Source: an uncultured Atopobium sp.
GTDB taxonomy: Bacteria; Actinomycetota; Coriobacteriia; Coriobacteriales; Atopobiaceae
Assembly: GCA_946647055.1 (NCBI GenBank)
Contig: CAMPCT010000029.1
Location: forward strand, 1 to 15,321
DNA length: 15,321 bases
Direction: 5' to 3'
The notes under the pieces are model-generated. The model was not told where the DNA came from. It did no database searches and saw nothing but the letters and a program-made list of their open reading frames with translations. Made by a program: the position numbers and the translations under genes. Each line of letters opens with the position of its first letter. Within the stretch, counting starts at the first letter, position 1. Below, in pieces: positions 8,463 through 14,416 of this stretch.

Positions 8463-8514
8463 AGTATAGCCCTCGCGGGTTTCGTGCGCGTGAAATGAGG
8501 GAGAGGGCTATCCT
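8463..8514. promoter_or_regulatory. Divergent promoter region with a 9-bp dyad spanning both -10 boxes
   Basis: ATAGCCCTC (8466-8474) and GAGGGCTAT (8503-8511) form a perfect inverted repeat with a 28-bp interior. The leftward arm overlaps TATACT (8463-8468 read leftward), a good -10 box about 30 bases from the amidohydrolase ATG. The rightward arm overlaps TATCCT (8509-8514), a weaker -10 about 23 bases from the GH43 ATG. Between the arms, TTTCGTGCGCGTGAAA is a partial palindrome that could hold a regulator. No convincing -35 box is present on either side, which would fit activator-dependent promoters. The dyad itself is seen; its use as a regulatory site is inferred. Confidence 0.5.
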
Positions 8515-8536
8515 ATCGCCATCGAGAGGAGCCACC

Positions 8537-9997
8537 ATGACCCAGGCGATGAACCCCTACCTGCCCGAATACGAGTACATCCCCGACGGCGAGCCCTACG
8601 TCTTCGGCGACCGCGTGTACCTCTTTGGCAGCCACGACCGCGCCGGCGGGCGCGTGTTCTGCCTCAACGACTACGTGTGCTGGTCGGCGCCGGTGGACGA
8701 CCTGGGCGACTGGCGCTACGAGGGCGTCATCTACCGGCGCAACCAGGACCCGACCAACCGCCTGGGGCTGCGGCTGCTCTTTGCCCCCGACGTCGAGCGC
8801 GGGCCCGACGGCCGCTTCTACCTGTACTACGGTTTCGACTTCATGGGCATGCTGGGCGTGGCGGTGGCCGACGCCCCGGCCGGCCCCTACGAGTTCCTCG
8901 CGCACGTGTGCTGGCCCGACGGCACGCCCTACGGCCGGCGCGACGGCGACGGCTTCCCGTTCGACCCGGCCGTGCTGCTGGACGACGACGGTCGCGTGTG
9001 GCTGTACTCCGGCTTCTACAAGCCGGTGCCGGCGCGCTCGACCGGCGGGAGGCAGCTGAGCTTTGGCGGTGGCTACGTGCTCGAGCTCGAGCCCGACATG
9101 CATACCATCAAGGGCGACGAGCGGCTGGTGTTTCCCAAGGAGGGGCCGGGCAGCTTTGCGGGACACGAGTTCTTCGAGGCCAGCTCCATCCGCAAGTACG
9201 ACGGCACGTACTACTTCGTGTACTCGTCACGCGTGAACCATGAGCTGTGCTATGCCACGAGCGACCGCCCCGACGGCGGCTTTGCGTTTGGCGGCGTGCT
9301 CGTCTCGATTGGTGACGTGGGGCTGCCCGGCGCACCCGACGAGGCGCACGCCAACAACTACCTGGGCAACACGCACGGCGGACTGCTGCGGCTGGGCTCG
9401 GGCGAAGACGAGCGGCTCTTCATCTTCTACCACCGGCAGACCCATCGCACGAGCTTCTCGCGGCAGGCCTGTGCCGAGGAGCTGCACCGACGCGAGGACG
9501 GCGGCCTTGCCCAGGCCGAGGTCACGAGCTGCGGCCTCAATGGTGGGCCGCTCGTGGGGCGAGGCACCTACCCCGCGCGCATCGCCTGCAACCTGTGGGC
9601 TGCCGGGCACGAGACCGGCCGCTACGACCTGCGCGAGTCTCGCCGACAGCTGCACGACCATCCCTACGTGACCTTCGACGCGCCGGGCGCCGAGCCCTGC
9701 GGCCGTCAGCACGTTGCCAACGTGCGCGATGGTTCCGTGGTCGGGTTCAAGTACTTTGACCTGCGCGGACTTTCACGTGTCGACCTTACGGTGCGCGGAC
9801 GTGGCACGGGTGAGGTCCTGGTGGCGCGAGACGCGGACTTCACCGACGTGGTCGCAACGGTCCCGCTTGACGGGGACAGGTCGCGCGGCTGGCATGTGGT
9901 CTCCGCCCCCGCCGTAGCCCCCGATGGCCCCACCGCGCTCTATCTGAGGCACGACGGCCCCGGCGCCATCGACCTGCTCGAACTCACGCTGGCCTAA
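8537..9997 (+). CDS. Glycoside hydrolase family 43 enzyme (beta-xylosidase / alpha-L-arabinofuranosidase type)
   Basis: This 486-residue protein shows the five-bladed beta-propeller pattern of GH43. The N-terminal blade is PDGEPYVFGDRVYLFGSHD (D17 is a candidate base), then LFAPDVERGPDGRFYLYY (D85 as the pKa-modulating Asp), then FFEASSIRKYDGTYYFVYS (E214 as the likely general acid). After about residue 340 a second region continues to the end, predicted as a beta-sandwich or carbohydrate-binding module. No signal peptide is seen, so it probably acts in the cytoplasm on imported oligosaccharides. ATG 8537 follows GAGAGGAG (8524-8531). The gene faces away from the amidohydrolase-araD operon and shares its promoter region, so co-regulation is likely. 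The family is well supported; the substrate (arabinose- or xylose-containing oligosaccharide) is suggested only by the AraD neighbour. Confidence 0.9.
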   Translation: MTQAMNPYLPEYEYIPDGEPYVFGDRVYLFGSHDRAGGRVFCLNDYVCWSAPVDDLGDWRYEGVIYRRNQDPTNRLGLRLLFAPDVERGPDGRFYLYYGFDFMGMLGVAVADAPAGPYEFLAHVCWPDGTPYGRRDGDGFPFDPAVLLDDDGRVWLYSGFYKPVPARSTGGRQLSFGGGYVLELEPDMHTIKGDERLVFPKEGPGSFAGHEFFEASSIRKYDGTYYFVYSSRVNHELCYATSDRPDGGFAFGGVLVSIGDVGLPGAPDEAHANNYLGNTHGGLLRLGSGEDERLFIFYHRQTHRTSFSRQACAEELHRREDGGLAQAEVTSCGLNGGPLVGRGTYPARIACNLWAAGHETGRYDLRESRRQLHDHPYVTFDAPGAEPCGRQHVANVRDGSVVGFKYFDLRGLSRVDLTVRGRGTGEVLVARDADFTDVVATVPLDGDRSRGWHVVSAPAVAPDGPTALYLRHDGPGAIDLLELTLA

Positions 9998-10185
9998 CTG
10001 CGGTTGTTTCGTGATTCCAGCGGTCTGGGCAAGTACGCAACCAATTCCCCTTGGCTGAATGCGTTACGGCCTCTACCTGCGGCGACGTTCCCCAGCCTTG
10101 CGCGTTTGCTTGAAGATGGTCTGCGCGTTCACTTATTTCCGTAAGGCAGGGCCCGATACCCTCTCCCCTGACGGAAGGGGGAATC
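9998..10185. other. Intergenic region with a possible SD-sequestering hairpin
   Basis: No gene is evident in these 188 bp. No convincing terminator is seen after the GH43 gene. Just before the next start, CCCCT (10165-10169) can pair with AGGGG (10176-10180) around a 6-nt loop, which would bury the Shine-Dalgarno sequence of the following gene. A weak promoter candidate is TTGAAG (around 10112) followed by TATTTC about 18 bases later. Confidence 0.35.
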
Positions 10186-11145
10186 ATGGCAATCGTCATC
10201 TGCGGGGACTCGGCACAAAAGCTGCTCGAGAAGCTATCAGACAAGGAACGTCAGGCCATCAGTCCTATCGATGCAGAGGACGTCTTCTTCGAGGTGCCTA
10301 GTCGGGGAAAGGTTCAAGACCTCTACGACTCCATTTGGGGGGAAGTCGGATCGAAGGTCGACATCCTCGTACGTGACCAGCGGCAACGTCGAGGTGGGAA
10401 GAAGGTAACCAACCATGTCTGGAGCGAGGAGATTCCCCCGAAGTCGCTGCTTTCCGTGACCGACGACATCGTCATCCCCACTCCCCTCTTCGACCTCCTA
10501 GAGCGAGCAAGGGTTACGTCTTTGTCCCGGATTTCCAAGAGAATCATGGAGCTGACCAGCAAGTTCAAGATTGACGACGCTTCTGAAGACGGTTTCGTGG
10601 AATCCCCGCCCCTCGTTACGCGAGAAGAGCTCGAGGACTACTTCCTCACAGCACATCACCTGCGCGGTGTCAGGTCAGTGCGCAAGGCGATGACGTGGTC
10701 CCCGCCCATGGCCCGTTCGCCACGAGAGATTGACCTGACGCTCCCTCTCACAATGCCCCTGGAGTTGCAGGGATGCGGAATGCCAGTTCCCGTGCTTAAT
10801 CACAGGATTCAACTGAAGGGGCGTTCAAAGAGGATGATTGAGAAAGACCAGTGCTTTGTCGATCTGTATTGGCCAGGCCCTCATGGGCAAGATGACTCTT
10901 GCGGAGCAGAATACCTAGGCAAGAATCGTCACAAGAACATTGGCGAGGAACTGACCCGGGTGAATGCGCTCGAGTTGGAGGGCGTCGAAATCCAGCTCGT
11001 AGCTAACGAGCAGCTCCGTGACGCCGCCCAACTCCTCATTATTGCCAAGCGTATCGCAAGAAGGATTGGGTTCTCCCCGAAAGATGGCATATGGCCCAGC
11101 GAATCGGCACTCCAGTCTCTTATTGACGATATCGTTTTGGGATAA
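10186..11145 (+). CDS. Uncharacterised protein, possible AbiEi-like N-terminal region plus DUF559/Vsr-like nuclease fold
   Basis: The 319-residue product has no signal peptide or membrane segment. The first part (about 75-130, HVWSEEIPPKSLLSV then VIPTPLFDLLERA) resembles the AbiEi-antitoxin-like region of orphan proteins I associate with Coriobacteriia. The second part (about 178-290) shows a spaced acidic pattern: E181 in SPREID, D226 in CFVDLYWP, E242 in GAEYLG, and a later VEIQLVANEQL strand. These could be the PD-(D/E)XK residues of a DUF559/Vsr-like endonuclease fold. This is recognition by pattern only. ATG 10186 has AAGGGGG 4 nt upstream. The gene is clearly lower in GC than its neighbours: 53 percent in the 60 bases from 10501, against 70 percent in the 60 bases from 8701 in the GH43 gene. 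This suggests horizontal acquisition. The last base of its TAA is the first base of the 160-bp palindrome. No partner toxin gene is adjacent. Confidence 0.6.
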   Translation: MAIVICGDSAQKLLEKLSDKERQAISPIDAEDVFFEVPSRGKVQDLYDSIWGEVGSKVDILVRDQRQRRGGKKVTNHVWSEEIPPKSLLSVTDDIVIPTPLFDLLERARVTSLSRISKRIMELTSKFKIDDASEDGFVESPPLVTREELEDYFLTAHHLRGVRSVRKAMTWSPPMARSPREIDLTLPLTMPLELQGCGMPVPVLNHRIQLKGRSKRMIEKDQCFVDLYWPGPHGQDDSCGAEYLGKNRHKNIGEELTRVNALELEGVEIQLVANEQLRDAAQLLIIAKRIARRIGFSPKDGIWPSESALQSLIDDIVLG

Positions 11146-11304
11146 TTCGTACACGAGAGGTGGACAGACCGGAATACCAGCAGTTGGAAACCGAGGCTTA
11201 CTCTGTCTCGTGTGGTCCGAGGAAAGACACGGACCACACGAGACAGAGTAAGCCTCGGTTTCCAACTGCTGGTATTCCGGTCTGTCCACCTCTCGTGTAC
11301 GAAT
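11145..11304. repeat. 160-bp near-perfect palindrome: 75-bp perfect inverted repeat, 10-nt spacer
   Basis: Positions 11145-11219 are the exact reverse complement of 11230-11304 (75 of 75), separated by AGGAAAGACA. Each arm is itself bounded by an 8-bp inverted repeat, ACACGAGA/TCTCGTGT (11151-11158 with 11206-11213; 11236-11243 with 11291-11298), so the palindrome is two 63-bp elements in opposite orientation. The first base is the final A of the preceding gene's stop codon. Transcribed, it would fold into a 75-bp RNA hairpin, which could stop transcription or be cut by RNase III. As DNA it could extrude a cruciform. No open frame in it looks like a real gene. It may be a fold-back or MITE-like element, a processed small RNA, or an assembly fold-back artefact. 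Confidence 0.95.
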
Positions 11305-11316
11305 CTGTTCTCGCCA

Positions 11317-11328
11317 GAAAGGCCTTTC
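11317..11328. promoter_or_regulatory. 12-bp perfect palindrome upstream of the GH3 gene
   Basis: GAAAGGCCTTTC is a perfect palindrome 35 bp before the GH3 start codon and 12 bp after the large palindrome. It could be a small operator; no matching site was noticed elsewhere in the window. Confidence 0.25.
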
Positions 11329-11363
11329 CTCCGTTACCCTGAGTACAAGAGGGAAGGAGCGCC

Positions 11364-14162
11364 ATGCCCAAACGGGAAATCACCAGAAGAGCAGCCCTGC
11401 TGGCGACGGGATCAGCCATGTTGTCCTCCTGCGCCGGCGCAGCAGCACTCGTCGGCTGCCAAAGGCCACCTGCGGCTGACGAAGAGGGTGTCCTCGTTCC
11501 GCCAGAGGGAGCTTTGCCAGTGTTGACGCCCGTCGACTCCTCGGCTTGGGACGCCACATATTACCAGCCCAAATACACCACACAGGACGAGGCGCGCAGC
11601 GCGGGCGAGGACGTCGCGCGACGCGTCGAGGAAGAGGGAGTCGTCCTCCTGCGCAACGTGGACGATCTTCTGCCCCTCGAGCCAGGCGCCAGCGTCTCGC
11701 TTCTGGGACGCTCGGCCGTCGACACCATCTTTGGCGGCACCGGCGCTGCGGGTATCGACTTTGACGCCTGCATCCCCCTGCGCGAAGGTCTCGAGCGGGC
11801 CGGACTCATCGTGAACGAGCTTGCCTGCGACTGGATCGCCTCCACCGTACCGGACTACCCGCGTGGTGCGGTGGGCCAGCTTGACCGGCCCAACACCGTC
11901 TCCCACTACATCGGCGAGATTCCCTGGGACGCCTATCCCGCAGACGTCGTCGACAGCCTGGCGGGCACCGTCGGCATCGTCGTCCTGGGACGGCCCGGTG
12001 CCGAAGGCGATGACCTCAGCTTCGACCTGCTTGCCGACCTCGAGGACCCCGAGGTCGAGGCCTTCGTCCCCAACCGCGAGACCGAGGGCTACGTCCCCGG
12101 TCAGCACCAACTCGAGCTCACACGCGAGGAGCTCTCGCTCATCGAAGGTGCAAAGGCGGCCTGTGACCAGGTCGTCGTTCTGCTCAACGTGGCCACGACC
12201 ATGGAGGTTGGCCCACTCGTCGAGGAGGGTGGCGCCTACGAGGTCCCCGCCATCGTCGAGATCGGATTCCCCGGGGCAGTCGGCGCGCTGGCCGTGGGTG
12301 ACGTGCTCGTGGGGGCGGCCAACCCCTCCGGCCGCACCTGCGACCTCTGGGCAACCGACCTCACGGCCACGCCCAGCTTCAACAACTTCGCCGCCCGCCG
12401 CTACGTCGACGTCGACGACCACTACACCCAACTCGGCAGCAACGCCTACTTCGTGGAGTACGCCGAGGGCATCTACGTGGGCTATCGCTACTACGAGACC
12501 GCAGCGGCCTTGGGCACCATCGACTACGATGCCGCAGTGACCTTCCCCTTTGGCTTTGGCCTCAGCTACACCAGCTTCGAGCAGACCCTCGATGCCGTCG
12601 GCTTCACGGGCGACGACGATGTCGAGGGCGGCCGCGTCGAGGCGACGGTCACGGTCACCAACACCGGCGGACGCCCCGGCAAGGACGTCGTGCAGCTCTA
12701 CCACAGCGCACCCTGGTCGCCTAGCGACGCCGAGGTGAGCGAGGTCGTGCTCACCGCCTTCGCAAAGACCGACGAGCTCGCGCCGGGTGAGTCGCAGACG
12801 CTCACGCTTTCCTGGACGCTCCGCGACGTGGCAAGCTATGACCCCAGGATTGCCGGCTGGTACCGCGAGGCGGGCACCAACGTGGTGAGCCTGCGCGCCA
12901 ACAGCCACGACGTCATCGACTCGTGGAGCGAGTACATCCCCGAGCGCGCCTACCTGGAGGACTCGGCAACCGGCGCGAAGGTCGCCAACCGCTTCGAGGA
13001 CCTCGACGCCTACCTCGCAGCCAACGTGACGCAGCTCTCGCGCGCGGACTTTGCGGGCACCTTCCCCAAGCCGTCACACGACAAGACCACATCCGAGGCG
13101 GGCATCGTCATCGAGGAGTTTGACCCACGCAGCGCCGTGAACGAGGCCGACGAGCCGCCAGCAACCGGTGCGCGCAACGGCCTCACCCTTGCCGACCTGC
13201 GCGGACGCCCCCTCGACGACCCCACATGGGAACTCCTGCTCGACCAGCTCCGCGAAGGCCAGATGGCGCGGCTCGTGGGTGGGAGCGTCTATGGCAGCGA
13301 CGAGATCCCGGGCATCGGCAAGCCCAAGACCGTCGAGCCGGACGGCCCCGCCGGCTTTGCCTACGTCTACATGACCGAGGACAAGAACCACGCCGCCTAC
13401 CCCAGCGGCTACGTGCAGGCCCAGACCTGGAACGCGTCGCTGATGCGCGAGATGGGCGAGGCCCTAGGTGAGGAGGCGCTGGTGTCTGGCTTCTCGGGCT
13501 GGTGCGCCCCGGCGCTCAACTGCCACCGCTCGCCCTTTGGCGGTCGTACCTTCGAGTACCTCTCCGAGGACCCCACGCTCGCCGGCTGGCTTGCCGTGGG
13601 CCTGGTCGAGGGCATCGGCAGCCGTGGCGTCTACGCCATGCTCAAGCACTTCTGCCTCAACGACAAGGACTCGCGCCGCTGCTGGCACCTGCTCACCTGG
13701 GCACCCGAGCAGGCCGTTCGCGAAATCTACGCCCGTCCGTTCGAGATCGTGGTCAAGCACGCACGGCGCACGCTCCCCTACCTGGACGCCGCGACCGGCG
13801 AGATGCGCGAGCGCGAGATGCAGGCCACGTCCAGCGTCATGAGCAGCTACAACTACGTGGGAACCACCTGGGCCGGCGGACGCGAGAGCCTGGTCACGGG
13901 GCTGTTGCGCGACGAGTGGGGCTTCGAGGGCCACGTCATAAGCGACTGGAGCTTCTACGACTACATGGAGAAGAACCAGGCCATCTACGCCGGCACCGAC
14001 GTCAACTTCACGTCGCCGCAGGCCACGGGCGAGATGGTCGACCAAACCAGCGCCACGGCCGTGCTCGCCATGCGCCGGGCCATGCATCGCTACCTCTACA
14101 GCGTGGCAAACTCCTGCGCCATGAACGGGCTCGCGCCGACGACCGCCATCGAGTTCGAGTAA
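11364..14162 (+). CDS. Exported GH3 glycosidase (beta-glucosidase type) with permuted domain order
   Basis: The 932-residue protein starts with a twin-arginine-like signal (R8-R9, hydrophobic 10-30) and possible lipobox cysteines at C23 (LSSC) and C32 (LVGC), so it is probably a membrane-attached exported lipoprotein. Domain order is reversed relative to classical GH3. The GH3_C-type sandwich comes first (about 80-405, with EGVVLLRN, a candidate acid/base E214 in GAEGDD, EGIYVGYRYYE and PFGFGLSYT). A fibronectin-III-like domain follows (about 422-515). Last is the GH3_N TIM barrel (about 615-925), with K761-H762 in LKHFCLNDKDSRR and the nucleophile D861 in GHVISDWSFYDY. GH3 enzymes release terminal beta-glucose, xylose or related sugars from glycans; which one is not readable. 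ATG 11364 follows GGGAAGGAG (11351-11359). The gene is followed by a hairpin at 14164-14213. Confidence 0.93.
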   Translation: MPKREITRRAALLATGSAMLSSCAGAAALVGCQRPPAADEEGVLVPPEGALPVLTPVDSSAWDATYYQPKYTTQDEARSAGEDVARRVEEEGVVLLRNVDDLLPLEPGASVSLLGRSAVDTIFGGTGAAGIDFDACIPLREGLERAGLIVNELACDWIASTVPDYPRGAVGQLDRPNTVSHYIGEIPWDAYPADVVDSLAGTVGIVVLGRPGAEGDDLSFDLLADLEDPEVEAFVPNRETEGYVPGQHQLELTREELSLIEGAKAACDQVVVLLNVATTMEVGPLVEEGGAYEVPAIVEIGFPGAVGALAVGDVLVGAANPSGRTCDLWATDLTATPSFNNFAARRYVDVDDHYTQLGSNAYFVEYAEGIYVGYRYYETAAALGTIDYDAAVTFPFGFGLSYTSFEQTLDAVGFTGDDDVEGGRVEATVTVTNTGGRPGKDVVQLYHSAPWSPSDAEVSEVVLTAFAKTDELAPGESQTLTLSWTLRDVASYDPRIAGWYREAGTNVVSLRANSHDVIDSWSEYIPERAYLEDSATGAKVANRFEDLDAYLAANVTQLSRADFAGTFPKPSHDKTTSEAGIVIEEFDPRSAVNEADEPPATGARNGLTLADLRGRPLDDPTWELLLDQLREGQMARLVGGSVYGSDEIPGIGKPKTVEPDGPAGFAYVYMTEDKNHAAYPSGYVQAQTWNASLMREMGEALGEEALVSGFSGWCAPALNCHRSPFGGRTFEYLSEDPTLAGWLAVGLVEGIGSRGVYAMLKHFCLNDKDSRRCWHLLTWAPEQAVREIYARPFEIVVKHARRTLPYLDAATGEMREREMQATSSVMSSYNYVGTTWAGGRESLVTGLLRDEWGFEGHVISDWSFYDYMEKNQAIYAGTDVNFTSPQATGEMVDQTSATAVLAMRRAMHRYLYSVANSCAMNGLAPTTAIEFE

Positions 14163-14163
14163 C

Positions 14164-14213
14164 GGGGTTGCCATCGGGGGCGGGCGCCGATGGCGACCTC
14201 CGATGGCAACCCC
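14164..14213 (+). terminator. Hairpin after the GH3 gene, probable terminator
   Basis: GGGGTTGCCATCGG (14164-14177) and CCGATGGCAACCCC (14200-14213) are perfect 14-bp complementary arms, extendable inward by a G-U and two G-C pairs in RNA. The hairpin begins 2 bases after the GH3 stop codon. A T-run (TTTTT, 14232-14236) follows, but only 18 bases after the stem, so it is not a textbook intrinsic terminator. An extra copy of CCGATGGC within the loop could make an alternative fold. Confidence 0.6.
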
Positions 14214-14234
14214 TCGGAGGCCTGACATTCCTTT

Positions 14235-14286
14235 TTGGCAGAATCGCAATTTGATAGTCTGACTATCATTTTGCGATTTCGGCCAA
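14235..14286. promoter_or_regulatory. Long AT-rich dyad upstream of the UPF0210 gene, operator-like
   Basis: The centre TGATAGT-CTG-ACTATCA (14252-14268) is a perfect 7-bp inverted repeat. The symmetry continues outward through AATCGCAA (14242-14249) with TTGCGATT (14271-14278), broken only by a TT/TT mismatch pair, and again through TTGGC (14235-14239) with GCCAA (14282-14286). The base composition is much more AT-rich than the surroundings. It could be the operator of a regulator outside the window or a second terminator hairpin for the GH3 gene; no T-run follows in either direction. It lies about 95 bp upstream of the predicted UPF0210 -10 box, which is far for simple repression. Confidence 0.5.
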
Positions 14287-14381
14287 TACAATTGTCGCGA
14301 CTCCGAGCCACGCAACCCAACCAAGGCGCAAACCCACGCAGGCAACTCCTCGTCGGTGCCCAGCCCGAAACATTGCTCCCC

Positions 14382-14387
14382 TATAAT
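14382..14387 (+). promoter_or_regulatory. Consensus -10 box of the UPF0210 gene
   Basis: A perfect TATAAT lies 29 bp before the ATG at 14417, which would leave a leader of about 22 nt. No good -35 box is found 16-18 bp upstream (the sequence there is close to CCCAGC), so the promoter is called from the -10 box and its position alone. Confidence 0.5.
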
Positions 14388-14416
14388 GGCCGCACCAACC
14401 AGACGAAAGGCCACGC

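Noticed and set aside
11145..11219. tRNA or tRNA-like fold in a palindrome arm
   Set aside because: There is no acceptor stem, T-loop consensus or anticodon arm of the right size.
11160..11557. Short open frames in and around the palindrome on both strands (60-124 codons)
   Set aside because: Several encode the same peptide because the arms are inverted copies; none has a ribosome binding site or domain.
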